Positions 46,173 through 57,122 of a DNA stretch of 64,000 bases are shown here, piece after piece. The notes below the pieces were generated by a model, which had not been told where the DNA came from, ran no database searches, and worked only from the letters and a program-made list of their open reading frames with translations. The position numbers were made by a program, and so were the translations under genes. Position 1 is the stretch's first letter; every line of letters starts with the position of its first letter. Source of the DNA: Forficula auricularia (lineage: Eukaryota; Arthropoda; Insecta; Dermaptera; Forficulidae); the NCBI GenBank assembly GCA_024734495.1, contig JALMQS010000909.1, positions 124,001 through 188,000 of the forward strand. Reading direction: 5' to 3'.

Positions 46173-46800
46173 TTAAATATCATTAATTAAAATGTCAATT
46201 ATTGGTGAGGTTTTGATATCTGTTTGATTGTTCGGGATATTTTGATTAAGGTGTATGGTCTTTTTAATTTCGGCTGACTCAAACAAATGCAATTTCTTGC
46301 TTTTTGAAATGAAATGTTGGTCAATGAAGGTGAATGGTTGTGGTCAAACAAATGATCTGCAAAAGTCGAATTGTAACTTAATGGGGGGCATTAGGGTTCA
46401 AACTATTCATCTGTAGATTGCGAAGAGATCTCATATGTTCAACGTGACGTTGATTGAAAGATATACCTGTTTGCCCAAAATAAAACGATTGACTGTCATT
46501 ACATTGCAATTTATATACACCACTCTTTGTTGTTGGTTTAATTATATCGATTTTATTGTTAACCAATATGGATGAAAGGTTATTCCTGCTATAGAATGCG
46601 GTGGTAATATTAAGTTTGCGAAACAAATTAGCTATAGGGTAGCTGAGTGGTGAATGGAAATGAAGTTTTTTTAAATTTTTTTCTTTTGTTGGGATGATGG
46701 AATATAATCGGGGAGCTGTTATTTTATAAATTACCTGTTTCTGAATATTGTCGATCAGGTGTCGGGGGTAATTGTTATTATCACTTATTTTGTGGATTCA
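46173..46800 (-). pseudogene. Penelope-like RT end plus GIY-YIG endonuclease, frameshifted
   Basis: Reading leftward from 46,800: NNNYPRHLIDNIQKQ, then LSYPIANLFRKLNITTAFYS, then a linker with RNNLSSILVNNKID. The nuclease follows with SGVYKLQCNDSQSFYFGQTG and SFNQRHVEHMRSLRNLQM. A frameshift near 46,380 and another near 46,290 separate this from FADHLFDHNHS and from the C-terminal KKLHLFESAEIKKTIHLNQN, which ends in a stop at 46,175-46,173. The YIG motif reads YFG, a change in a motif that is important in this family. It is a dead element copy; the RT fingers and palm are missing. Confidence 0.85.
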
Positions 46801-47715
46801 TACTCCCTCACTCCACCGCCATTCCACTCCGCGCATCCCATGCCCTAACCCACCCACACTCCACCCCCGCACCCAGTTTTTGCATTTCTAGCCTTCTAGT
46901 GACCCACAGATTATGTAAACAAAATTTGGTTGAGTTTGGTCCAAGAGCAAGAATTTTCATTTTTTGACCCCCCCCCATTTTAGGTGGTTAGTTTTTGCAT
47001 TTCTAGCTCTCTAGAGTCCCACAGATCATGTATACAAAATTTGGTTGAGTTTGCTCCAAAAGGCAAGAATTTTCATTTTTTGACCCCCCCCCTTTTTAAG
47101 TGGTTAGTTTTTGCATTTCTAGCTCACTAGAGACCCACAGATTATGTATACTAAATTTGGTTGAGTTTGGTCCAAGAGCAAGAATTTTCATTTTTTGACC
47201 CCCCCCCTTTTGGGTAGTTAGTTTTTGCATTTCTAGCTTTCTAGAGTCCCTCAGATTATGTATACAAAATTTGGTTGAGTTTGGTCCAAGAGCAAGAATT
47301 TCCATTTTTTGACCCCCCCCCCCCATTTTGGGTGGTTAGTTTTTGCATTTCTAGCTCTCTAGAGGCCTACAGATTATGTATACAAAATTTGGTTGAGTTT
47401 GCTCCAAGGGCAAGAATTTATATATTTTTCTCCTCCCCCCCCCCTTTTTTGGGTGGTTTTTGGGGGGAATTTTTTAAACAAAAGTTGTCAGAAATCACAT
47501 CCCCTACAACTTTGCTCATTATAAAATTTCCCGTAGAGTTAATAGTTTAAGAGTTATTTGATAATTTTCATTCGTGCACCCCCCCAAACCCCCTTTTGGT
47601 GTCAAAATATCAAAACGTTATATAGCTAAAAACGTAAGTTAGAAGACCTCTGATACAAATATGAAATTTCATAATAATCCCTTCAGCCGTTTTGACGTGA
47701 ATCGTGAGCAACTTT
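46797..47715 (+). mobile_element. foldback-family element with ~115-bp tandem units
   Basis: A C-rich end (46,797-46,875) is followed by five tandem units, then by a region beginning TTTTTGGGGGGAATTTTTT that contains AAAGTTGTCAGAAATCACAT and CTTCAGCCGTTTTGACGTGA. The same order occurs, inverted, in the right half of 54,543-55,458. It encodes no protein. Confidence 0.65.
46876..47460 (+). repeat. five tandem ~115-bp units with C-tracts
   Basis: The TGCATTTCTAG anchor is at 46,881, 46,996, 47,112, 47,226 and 47,344 (steps of 114-118). Each unit holds CAGATTATGTATACAAAATT, TTGGTTGAGTTTG and TTTTTTGACCCCCCCC; C-tract length varies between units. Confidence 0.9.
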
Positions 47716-47727
47716 TCGCGGAAATAT

Positions 47728-48112
47728 TATCGGTCAAAACGACGAAAAATGTCATTTTGACTTATTTTTCGAGACCCATTAAATATTAAACAGCAATATT
47801 TGAAATCATAATAGAAAACAGCTTCCTCTTTTATTTTCAAATTACCACTTGTTTTAGCTCAATTAGAACTCGAGTTATAACTAAAAAACTAAAACTACGT
47901 GATTATGAAGGATAATAAACATAGATAAAAACACAAGGTCTTAGTTTTTTATTTAAAACTCGAGTTCTAATTTAGCTAAAAACAAGAGGTTGAAAATCAA
48001 AGAGGAAGCTGTTACGTCAACAAAATATTTTGATTTCAAATATTGCTGTTTAATAATGGGACTCGAAAATAAGGCCAAACTGGGCTTTTTCGTCATTTTG
48101 ACACAATAATAT
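47728..48112. mobile_element. ~385-bp foldback MITE (family F), intact copy
   Basis: Two long inverted arms (about 47,732-47,905 and 47,935-48,108) share ATTTTTCGAG-CCCATTA, CAGCAATATTTGAAATCA, AACAGCTTCCTCTTT and TTAGAACTCGAGTTATAA or their inverses. The centre reads ACTACGTGATTATGAAGGAT. A second copy at 51,512-53,483 is split by a hAT element. Confidence 0.8.
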
Positions 48113-49770
48113 CTCCAAACTCTGACGTGTTGTAAAAAATCGGGAAATTGCATGATAATCAGCGTAGAAAACTCTGCTGGAATCCATTGTTAGGTTTACG
48201 GGGACACATTTCTGTTTAATTTTTTTCGAGCTGTGTAATTAAAAGGAGAATTATTAATTGCTAATGGGACCAAAATTAAGAGGGGTTAAATAATTATAAA
48301 TGATTTTACTAAATATTAAATATGAGAGATAGGCCAGTATTATGGTAAAGTCACGTGGATGGCCACATCAGTTTATTTGCTTTAATTTTAGCCCATCGGT
48401 TAGTTATAAATGCACTTTTTTTGAACTTAGAAGAGTTAATACGTAAAAATCTGCAAATATACGATTTTTATTTCTATACTTTTGTTTCTATTTAATTTCT
48501 AGCAATGGATATAAAAAATACAGGTAAATAATTAATAACGAATTTAAGCTTACCTATAATAAAAAAAGAAGAAATTTTTAAACTAAATTTATCTTGATAT
48601 TTAAATATTGGCTGGGTGCATGACTGGTATCGTCGTTGCAGGTTCTAAATAGGTACTTTTACCTCATTTAGCTCGGACTATTTGTATATGATAAGTTATA
48701 AACTAGTGAAGAAATTATTTAATCTACTTTAGGAAATTTATTTGACATGTGATGAGAATTATTGATTATCAGGATTGAATAAAAAATATATATACGTAAG
48801 TAACTATCAATATTATTATATTATATTTTCATCGTTCGAGGTATATTTGAGGTTATGTATGGTGGCTTACACAAAGTAAATAAAAATTTGAATTTCTGAA
48901 TTTATGATGAAAATTATGACAAGTAACAGTATTATTGAGTGAATGATTTTTAAACTTATCGAATTGATTTTCTTTCTCAGATAAGCTGTTTCATCAGTGC
49001 AATTCACAAATGTTCACAAATGCTTTTGGAGATATGACACTATAATATAGCGAATAGAAAAACCAAATTGTTCAAAACGTTATTTTACAGGAATAGATAT
49101 ATAAGTAGCAAAGTCTGAGTTTTTTTATCATCCAAATTAGATTATTTTTTGCCTTTGAATTAATTTATCTCTAGCAGTTGGAAATCTATAAAATTTAGAA
49201 TCATTATTTTTCTTTGTATTTTTACAATTCACTACATAACAATTCGAAAAACCCATTTTTCGTCTGTATTCAATGTTATTAGAGGAAAAATGGAGAGGCA
49301 AATTTGCCAAATTCAACCGCTGTGGTCGTTTCTCTTATCCCCTCCAACCTACTGCACCCAGCCAATAGAATAATATTCAATCTTACTTAACCGGCATGTC
49401 GCTGGAGAAGCATAGTTTTTTAAGACGAAGGCTTTGGCTCAAGAATTGGTAGATAAGGCAAAAAGCCAGGATATAATGCCGGAGAGTGTTGTCTTTTTTT
49501 TGATAAAAGTTGAATTGCCTCTCCTTTCTTTATTTTATACTTGGGGGTGGGGGGGGGGTCGAAATGACTCTGGATGGAAAAAGAGAAGAACGAACCAATG
49601 GCCATATTTCTAAAGTATTTTAAAAGATATTAAGACCTTTTGAAGCTCATTAGGAAAAAAGTAGAAGACACGATTTGGCACAGTTCGATGGACAAACTGC
49701 CTTGATCTGGCTAACGAGTCGTTACCATTCATTCATTGTCCAAGCAAGCGGATTTCTTTATAATCAAGAA
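48113..49770. other. no gene seen
   Basis: AT-rich sequence. A GTGGATGGCCACATCAGTTT block at about 48,356 is inversely repeated near 5,012-5,032. A G-tract lies at about 49,545-49,557. No coding region is recognised. Confidence 0.45.
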
Positions 49771-50400
49771 TATAACACTTCCGAATTGTATTTTTCAAAG
49801 TCTTTTTCTTATTAAAATAATACTGATGTGGTCAGGGAGGTTAGGAGGTCCGACCCCCAACCCCCTTAGAATACGCGAAAAAAATATTCGTGGAATATTC
49901 ACTTTTTGTATCCGTCCGTGTATTGGCTCGGTGCGTAACTGCACCGGCATCCTAATGCATGAACTAATGCGCTACTACTCAGTATAAGTTATAGTCCAAA
50001 ATTCTGGATATCTATAAATCTGAAAGTTTTAACAAAAAAAAATGGTCAAAGTACAAGTTGAAGTCAACAAAATTTTCTAGAGAATGAGACAGGAATAAAG
50101 TTTCTAGGATGAGTAGTTTTCATTTCATCAAGGAAATTCTGCAATTTTTTGCAAAAATGGATCATGTCCTGTCATGGAAAATGGTGGATATCTACAAATC
50201 TAATAGTTTCAGTAAAAATTCAAGTCAACAAAATTGCCTAGAGAATGAAACATGAATAAAGTTTCCAAAAAGAGTGGTTTTCATTTTATGAAATAAAAAC
50301 TTTTTTCGCATAAAAATGAAGTTTTTCAAACACTTCTAATTTACACCCTCTTACGTTATTTCAATCGGATTAAAATTTATACACTAACTCATGACACTTA
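49771..50400. other. no gene seen; internal duplication
   Basis: Two related ~150-bp segments around 50,050-50,160 and 50,190-50,330 share TCAACAAAATT, CTAGAGAATGA and GAATAAAGTTTC blocks, suggesting an old tandem duplication. Confidence 0.45.
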
Positions 50401-50412
50401 TTAAGTACACCA

Positions 50413-50987
50413 TCATCATCATCGAGTATACAGTCCTAAGACTGGTTTGATGCAACAATCCGTCTCCACTCGACTCTGTCCCCCGCCAGCTGTTTGACCT
50501 CTCTAAATGTCTGGCATCCCATATCCCCAATTATTTGGTTGAAATATTCTAATCTGGGTCTTCCCTTCCCCTTTTCTTTCCCACCTCCCCTCCAAGATAT
50601 CCCTAAGCAGTCCCCCATGTCTCAGTGTGTGCCCCATCATCTGACCTCTTCTTCCTCAGACTCCTCCACAAGGTTCTTTTTTCTCCGATTCTTCTAAGAA
50701 CTTCTTCATTTGTAATTTTATCCATCCAATTGATATTCATCATTCTTCTGTAGCACCACATTTCGAAAGCCTCCAATCTCTTTCTCTCCGCTTTTCCAAT
50801 TGTCCAGGTTTCACACCCGTACATGGCTATGGCTCCATACATATGTCTTCAATAGCAACTTCCTGTTTTCTAAGCTGATTGAGGAGGAGCATAGTAGTTT
50901 TTGTTTTGAATTAAACCCCATTTTTGCTTGGGCAATTCTTGATTTAATTTCGTTTTCACTCCTCCCATCCCATGTTATTTTACTTCC
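50413..50987 (-). mobile_element. 5'-truncated RTE-type LINE
   Basis: This is the minus-strand 3' end of an RTE-type retrotransposon with an ATGATGATGATGG tail at the low-coordinate end. The 11-mer TAAGTACACCA lies at 50,402-50,412 and again at 50,988-50,998, which fits a target duplication. The right copy also spells codons expected in the element (VYL before GSKITW), so the 5' junction has microhomology. Confidence 0.82.
50436..50987 (-). pseudogene. RTE-type reverse transcriptase C-terminal region, frameshifted
   Basis: Three frame segments are read leftward. The first has GSKITWDGRSENEIKSRIAQ, AKMGFNSKQKLL and ENRKLLLKTYVWS. The second has YGCETWTIGKAERKRLEAFE, MWCYRRMMNINWMDKITNEE and VLRRIGEKRTLW. 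The third has KGRPRLEYFNQIIGDMG, LAGDRVEWRRIVASNQS and a stop at 50,438-50,436. CETW, RRM-x-x-I-W-x-D and GRPR-x-x-x are hallmark C-terminal blocks of RTE-type elements in insects. Two frameshifts make it a pseudogene, and it lies past the catalytic core. Confidence 0.87.
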
Positions 50988-51000
50988 TAAGTACACCAAT

Positions 51001-51511
51001 TAAAAAAAAATGTTAGTGCTGTTTTTGAGAAAATAAAAAAAATGTTGCGATTTCAACCAAAATCTTGCTGTACTCCTTCTAGCCTATATCTAAGCTCGCA
51101 TAAGTTTCGAATTTTGTAGCTCTGAGGCTTATGATCGCGAAACGCGAGTGTGGTACATTCTTACCTACGTAAACATCAAATTCCGGTTTTCTATTTTAGC
51201 CGAAATCTTGTGATACTTCTTGTAGCCTCTAGATCAGCGAATCTTAACAGGAAATGATAAATTAAAATTTTTCAAACAGACCGATTTGGCGTGTAATGTC
51301 TCACAAGTATGTGATAGATGAATTTAATGACATCTTATTATTATCAAACTAAATGAAAACGTTGAGCGAATAGCACAAATCTACAAACAAATTTTTTCCT
51401 TGTCCTAAAGTTTATTTCGTGATTTTTCTATTCATTGTGCACCAAAATAAAGGAAAAGTACATATATTCCGTATAAACTTTGCTTTTGTAGTGGTTATAA
51501 TAATAATAAAC
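51001..51511. other. no gene seen
   Basis: Ordinary AT-rich sequence without recognisable element ends or coding blocks. Confidence 0.4.
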
Positions 51512-52254
51512 GACGAAAAAGGCCATTTTGACCTATTTTTCGAGTCCCATTAGATAAAATATTAAACAGCAATATTTGAAATCAAAATATTTTGGTGATG
51601 TAATAGAAAACAGCTTCCTCTTTGATTTTCAAATTACTACTTGTTTGTAGCTCAATTAGAACTCGGGTTATAACTAAAAAACTAAGACCACAGGGGCGTG
51701 CTGGCCTGCCGGGACACCGGGCAAATGCCCGGTGGGCCGCTGCCCGCCACATTAAAAATTAAGAATATTTTAAAAGAACAAGATCGTTGACGCCGATTCA
51801 TTTTCAAGGGCCACTTGCCTATTCGATGATTATAGCAAAAACCTTCCTTTTAGTTTTAAAGTTCCTCTCCTTCGTAATTCATGCCCTTCGGTTTCCATCT
51901 CGATCACTTGCGAGAGCCCTTTGGTTCTCCTTTTTATCTATTCGTTTATTTTTCGCCGGTGGTCCTGCTATATTCGGTGATATTGTCAGTTGCAAAAAAC
52001 AGGAGGGGGTGGAAGGTCTTTTACAATGTTTTTCACACATGTGGGTATTCTATGACCGACTCTGGCGCCTGGTCTCACAAAGAAGTTTCCAAAGTTATTC
52101 ATTAAGTCACGTCTGTTTTCAAGTGGCGTTCAAAAGGGAGGGCAACTTAGATACAAGAGAGTAAAAATTATTTCACTCTTTCGGAAATTCTCTGCTTTAA
52201 ATTTCTCATGCAATATAATTTGTATAGCAAAGCATACAAACATTTAACTGTGGC

Positions 52255-52470
52255 GTATCCCTCCCCGTAAAACAAGGGTCATGTGAGAGATCATTTTCAG
52301 TCCTAAAGTTTATAAAAAATAGGTTAAGAAATTCTTTATCTGATGAACATTTGGAAGCTTTTATTTTGATGTCTGTTGAAAATTTTTTTTGAGTGTATTG
52401 GACAGTGATGAGATTATTGACAAAGTGGCCAAACAAAGTGAATTGCTACGAAAGCATCTATCACGAGACG
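52255..52470 (+). pseudogene. hAT transposase C-terminal dimerisation domain
   Basis: The frame reads SCERSFSVLKFIKNRLRNSL, SDEHLEAFILMSVEN and then a stop by frameshift. Another frame continues with DSDEIIDKVAKQSELLRKHL. The (A/S)CERSFS-x-LK-x-IK-x-x-LR-S motif is the signature of the hAT C-terminal dimerisation domain. The RNase H-like catalytic part is missing. The nested MITE inserts just after this segment. Confidence 0.87.
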
Positions 52471-52487
52471 TCCTGTGTCAATGTAAA

Positions 52488-52938
52488 CAGAGGCGTATTT
52501 TCGGGGGTCCATGGTGTCTGGACCCCCCCCCCCCCCCAAAGCTCTAAGAATTTTTTATTTGTTATTTGAAATATATGGTAGGTAATATTGTATTTTATTA
52601 TTATATTTTTCCACTTTTTTAATTACTCTTATTATATGTTTATGCTAAGATGTCATCCGAAATTGGTCCACCAGGATACACCACCTACACGGAGTCGCGG
52701 CGGCCATTTGGCTGAAATTATATTCCAAACATAATGTCATCGAATATTCTTTAAAATTAAATAAAAATTGTGGCAATATCACTTAAAGAGGTTTTTTTTT
52801 TTATTTTATTTTAAAGTTCGACCGCTCCTAATGAAAAAACCTGTATAATGTATATTAAAAAAAATATAAGATATATTAAATTTTTGTATTTTTTCAATAA
52901 TAGACCCCTCCCAGAAGAAAATTGTAAATACGCCACTG
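52488..52938. mobile_element. hAT-type MITE nested in the hAT (451 bp)
   Basis: The left end is CAGAGGCGTATTT and the right end, inverted, CAGTGGCGTATTT. The flanks AATGTAAA (52,480-52,487) and AATGTAAG (52,939-52,946) form an 8-bp duplication with one mismatch. A C-tract of 16 lies at about 52,526-52,541. There is no coding capacity. Confidence 0.82.
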
Positions 52939-53620
52939 AATGTAAGTAACATTTACCTACTGTGTTAGATCTTACATAGATTTATGTCGCTATTAAATAA
53001 CACGTTTGCTCAATGTTGATTATTAAATTTTGATCATAGAATCGACCGCCTATACATAGCATCTAATTGAAATAATCTTTCGTCTGATATTTTCAAAACA
53101 CAGATTTTCTTTTAACGACTAGTTTACAAACACCAATACTGTTTCTGTGGTATTTCATGAAATGAATAAATAAGCATTATTAACAAATTAAAAAAAAATA
53201 AGTGGGCTGAAATTGTGTCGCATATCCAGGGCCGCCCCGTGCCAGCCAGCACGCCCCTGTAAGACCATATGTATTTATCCTTTATAATCACGTAGTATTA
53301 GTTTTTTAATTATAACTCGAGTTCTAATTGAGCTACACACAAGGCGTAATTTGAAAATCAAAGAGGAAGCTGTTTTCTATTACTTCAATAAAATATTGTG
53401 ATCTCAAATATTGCTGTTTAATATCTAATGGGACTCGAAAATATGTCAAAATGGCCTTTTTCGTCGTTTTGACCAATAATATTTCCAAAACAAGAGCTAA
53501 TCGGTAATTTTTATGGTGATTTTTGAATTCAGCAGGTGGAAATACATAAGAACCGGCTATTTTTGAGCCCGAGGGATTTTCATTGTTGGGCAGTGTAGGT
53601 AAATTTCACCCAAACAGACA

Positions 53621-53841
53621 GACACAAAATTACAAGTAAAATAAAACCATGTAAATATTTTTTTATAAGTCTAGGTTTACAAAAGCAGTAGTTCTTAACA
53701 TTTTATTAGTCGCGGCCCCCTTAAAATCTTAAAATATATTAAATACCCCCCCCCACCATTAGGTAATTACTCGTACAAAAATTTTAAACCTAGACTTATA
53801 AAAAAATATTTACACGGTTTTATTTTACTTGTAATTTTGTC
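53621..53841. mobile_element. ~220-bp foldback with hAT-like centre
   Basis: Inverted arms (53,621-53,679 and 53,785-53,841) of ~58 bp are nearly perfect; each contains TATAAGTCTAGGTTTA or its inverse. The spacer holds CAGTAGTTCTTAACATTTTA and GTCGCGGCCCCC, resembling a hAT-type end. Confidence 0.75.
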
Positions 53842-54542
53842 TTTTGGCAAAAAAATCATAATTAAAAATCAACTTAATTTTTGTTAATTTGTCATTTTCC
53901 CATCATTAATTTTCCAGTCGGATGCAATTTGTAAGCCTTCTCTTTCATCAGATGCCGCACCGACTTCGACGCCGACGCCGACGCGACGGTTCAACTTTAC
54001 GAATTAGATTCCAAATCTAGCTTTGTGTCTTTCTATTAATACTTCTTTGCATTTCAATTCTAAATTAAATTTCATCTACAACTAAATTTAATATTTAGAT
54101 CTTTCGAAATATAGCTATTCCTCTTGATTGCAGTACTAACGAGATTATATTAACTTGTCAAACGATTCCACCAATTGCTTTTCTGCCACCTCGTTGATTT
54201 CATCCGCTGATAACAAGTGAAACGTTTTTTTTATTTATATTTTTTTATTCAACTTAGTTCCTCTGTATGTCTGTTTCCATATGGGTAGAATCTTGAAATT
54301 GAATTTTAATTTAATTTACCGAGCCTATTTTCTTGAAATTTTGCATTTAAAAAATAGTACCTGGAAGACCGAGTTACGCTAGAGTTTTATACCTATTGTT
54401 TATTATTTAAACAACAAATTATTTTGTTTTCATTCATTTTTCCAATCATTTGTTAATAGGTAGTTTAATTATAAAATATGTATCAAAATATGTATGTTAT
54501 TTTTTCACAAAATTGACCCTGATTATTATATAAAATACTAAT
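53842..54542. other. no gene seen
   Basis: Contains a short GACGCC-type GC-rich tandem stretch near 53,965-53,992 and AT-rich sequence. No supported coding region. Confidence 0.4.
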
Positions 54543-55458
54543 TGCAAGGCCCGCCTTTTGGCTACGGCCCCTGGACCCCCCGCCCTGGGGCCCCACACCC
54601 CACCCAGTTTTTACATTTCTAGCTCTCGAGATTCCTACAGATTATGTCTGCAAAATTTGGTTGAGTTTGATCCAAGGGCAAGAATTTTAATTTTTTGGCC
54701 CTCCCCCCGTTTTGGGTGTTTAGTTTTTACATTTCTAGCTCTCTAGGGCCACAGATTATGTATACATAATTTCGTTGAGTTTGCTTCAAGGACAACTATT
54801 TACATTTTTTAAGCCCACATCCCCCCGCCCTTTTTGGGTGCTTTTTTGGGAGTATTTTTTAACCAAAAGTTGTCAGAAATCACATCCCTACAACTTTGCC
54901 TATTATAAAATTTGCCTTAGAGTTAATAGTTTAGGAGTTATTTGATATACCCTCAACAACTGTCTGTCTGTCTGTCTGTTTCCGTGGTTTCCGCAAAAAG
55001 TTGCTCACAATTCACGTAAAAACGGCTGAAGGGATTATTATGAAATTTCATATTTGTATCAGATGTCTTCTAACTTACGTTTATAGCTATATAACATTTT
55101 GATATTTTGACCTCAAAAGGGGGTTTGGGGAGTCGGCATTAATAGAAATGATCAAATAACTCCTAAACCATTAACTCTACAGGAAATATTATAATGAGCA
55201 AAGTTGTAGGGGATGCTGATTTCTGACAACTTTTGCTTAAAAAATCTCCCCCCAAAAACACCCAAATAAGGGAGGATGGGTGAAAGAATGTAAGGAGCAA
55301 ACTCAACCAAATTTTGTATACATAATATGTGGGTCACTAGAAGGCTAGAAATGGAATGTGGGGGTGGGTGGGGTGAAGTGGTGGGGTGCGGGGGTGTTGG
55401 TGCTTGGGTGAGGGTCTAGGAGGCGTAGCCACCTGGCTAGCAAAAGGTGGGTCTTGCA
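54543..55458. mobile_element. ~915-bp foldback element with ~115-bp unit ends
   Basis: Ends TGCAAGGCCCGCCTTTTGGC and (inverted) TGCAAGACCCACCTTTTGCT are followed by C-rich sequence, about two tandem ~115-bp units on the left and a degenerate one on the right. Inner arms share AAAAGTTGTCAGAAATCA and GAGTTATTTGAT. The centre holds a (CTGT)4 run and ACGTAAAAACGGCTGAAGGG. It belongs to the same family as 46,797-47,715. Confidence 0.78.
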
Positions 55459-55489
55459 GCTTGTCATATATATTTTTATTTTAAATGCA

Positions 55490-56035
55490 AATAATTAAAA
55501 TGAATCTAAGTAGATTGGGTTGTCGAGGGGGGGGGGCTAGGTGTCCTGACACGAGACAAACAAAGGGGTTGTGTGTCGTCTCGTCAAAAAATTCAATCCG
55601 ATTGGATTCGGGGGTTGTTGTGGGCGGTTGGTTGTCTCCCTTTAAGCAAGCAAGCATGTAAGGCACTAGATTACCCGGGTTGACACTTGGATAAAGCCCG
55701 TAGCAGCCGGCGTTGACGGCGAAGAAACGCCGCCTGCTGCTGCTGCTGCAAAGGGGCTGCCGAATAGCTGTGGGCCCCATCGCCATCGCCGATGATATCT
55801 CCAACGTATGTCTGTTGCCGGGCGGGCGGTCGGCATCTGGCCCATTATTTACGAGGCTCACAAATCATTCCACCCGCAACGCACTCCGCCCTCCCAACAG
55901 CAAACAACCCCCTCAACCCTCAACATTGTGTCTCTTCAAGGGAGAACAAGTTGAGCAAGCCTCTTAAGAGGCAAACCAGACAAAAGAACAACTGATTTTA
56001 TTTCTAATTCTCTCCAGTGACGGGGACGGGGACAG
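55490..56035. other. GC-rich island, possible exon or regulatory region
   Basis: About 540 bp of much higher GC than its surroundings, with (CTG)5 near 55,733-55,749. All three minus frames are open for long stretches around 55,680-55,860. One begins ATGGGCCAGATG (about 55,840) and contains SPFAAAAAGGVSSPSTPAA. Another has a Gln run and RRQRRLLRALS. A GG/GTAATC donor-like site lies near 55,676. No known transposon motif is seen. It may be a first exon or CpG island of a host gene, but coding is not proven. Confidence 0.35.
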
Positions 56036-56339
56036 GTGATTTATTTCTCATATTTAAGAAAAACAACAACAACAATCTGGCAGTAGATCAATGGAAAGAA
56101 TTGCAATTTAATATAACTGTATAAAATATTCAACAAATTAAGTACCTGTTGATATTTGGAGAAAATATTATTTATCTACAAGACAAACTTGGGGTGAGTA
56201 TACACATTATTTACCAAGTGGTTGGAAAAGGTACTTTTTGATAATTTCATAGATAGTCAACAGTATCTTCTACCTCTCTAGATGAAAAAATACTTTTTCC
56301 CGTCTTTTATTATTTAATTCCATTATTTTCTTTTTACTT

Positions 56340-56880
56340 TACCATAAGGGTATGGTCAAGTATTGTAATCGTGCATGGAAAATGTGGGTTTTTGCTTCGT
56401 TTTTTCAAAATATCTCAAAAACGGCTGAAACTATTTTGATTAAAAAAATTGGGCGAAACCATGGCATTTCGTTCTATAAAAGAGCCCTAATAAGTGAACA
56501 TCGAAAAAATTATATTTTTCGAGATAATAATTGTTTTTTCAAAATGTCTGTTAGTCTGCGCGCAAATTTTTGTGGATCAAAAACTAGTTTGAATATCAAA
56601 ACCAAATTTCACACGTAGTTTTAGTGTATTGAGATTAAGAACTGATTAGATTTTGGTTGAAATCGAACCAAAAATTAAGGTGAGAGGAGGTGGAGGGGTT
56701 AAAAATTAAAATCATAATTCAAATCATTTTCAAACTAAAAAAAACAAAACAAAAAAAAAGAATTACCTATACTATAAAATGAACTTATAATGACGAAAAT
56801 TTTATTTTTTTCTGGGGTCAAAATTGTTAGGGGCGGGAGTCAAAAATAAAATTCAAGGCCCTGGGACCAAACTAATTTTG
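56340..56880 (+). repeat. dispersed repeat A, plus copy
   Basis: It begins TTTACCATAAGGGTATGGTC and contains CAAAAACGGCTGAAACTATT and TTGAGATTAAGAACTGATTA. It is homologous to 63,330-63,745 and, inverted, to 5,800-6,215. An 88-codon frame (56,352-56,618) is alignable with a 72-codon frame in the 63-kb copy. Confidence 0.75.
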
Positions 56881-57122
56881 ATTTTAAGTCGATTCCTCCA
56901 TGTTTTCACCAATGGCTACCAATAAAAACCGAAACGTCAAAAATCGAATGTAGAATGGTTATTCCTCGACTCTTAAACGAGAATCGATTATTATTTTTCA
57001 ATTAAAGTCAACATGAACTGCAAATTGCAAGTGATATCTGATTAATAATAATAAAGAAATTAACATATTAATATTTCAAATGAATTTGGATAAAGTTTAG
57101 CAACGATCCGTTGCAGTTTATT
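56875..57122 (-). repeat. dispersed repeat B, minus copy
   Basis: Inverse of 10,556-10,815 and 61,015-61,290, ending GCAACGATCCGTTGCAG. It adjoins repeat A. Confidence 0.78.

Larger units (their letters stand above)
45852..46800 (-). mobile_element. Penelope-like retroelement 2 (truncated)
   Basis: This is a minus-strand Penelope-like fragment with the end of the RT, the GIY-YIG domain, a ~300-bp 3' UTR and a terminal hammerhead-type core at 45,852-45,879. It is clearly diverged from PLE1. Its 5' side breaks off at about 46,800 against the C-rich end of a foldback element, and the matching G-rich end lies at 45,040-45,240. Confidence 0.8.
51691..53259 (+). mobile_element. hAT transposon (1,569 bp, decayed)
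   Basis: The left end reads CAGGGGCGTGCTGGCCTGCC and the right end, inverted, CAGGGGCGTGCTGGCTGGCA. An exact 8-bp target duplication TAAGACCA lies at 51,683-51,690 and 53,260-53,267. Eight-bp duplications and CAGGGGCG-type ends define hAT elements. The interior keeps only a transposase C-terminus and a nested MITE (52,488-52,938). The left interior (51,760-52,200) has incidental open frames with no recognised domain. Confidence 0.92.
51512..53483. mobile_element. family F foldback MITE, split by a hAT
   Basis: The left arm is 51,512-51,690 and the right arm 53,260-53,483. Together they match the intact copy at 47,728-48,112. The split point carries the hAT 8-bp duplication. Confidence 0.82.

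Noticed and set aside
47096..47550. Frames with repeated KMEILALGPNSTKF-like segments
   Set aside because: The peptide repeats mirror the ~115-bp DNA tandem units; the same motif appears on both strands.
48960..49010. CTGATGA followed by GAAA on the minus strand
   Set aside because: Only a 3-bp stem II is possible, the closing positions mismatch, and no stem I partner is seen.
51787..52164. 125-codon frame inside the hAT
   Set aside because: No transposase or host-domain motif; overlapping frames are equally open, so it is probably incidental.
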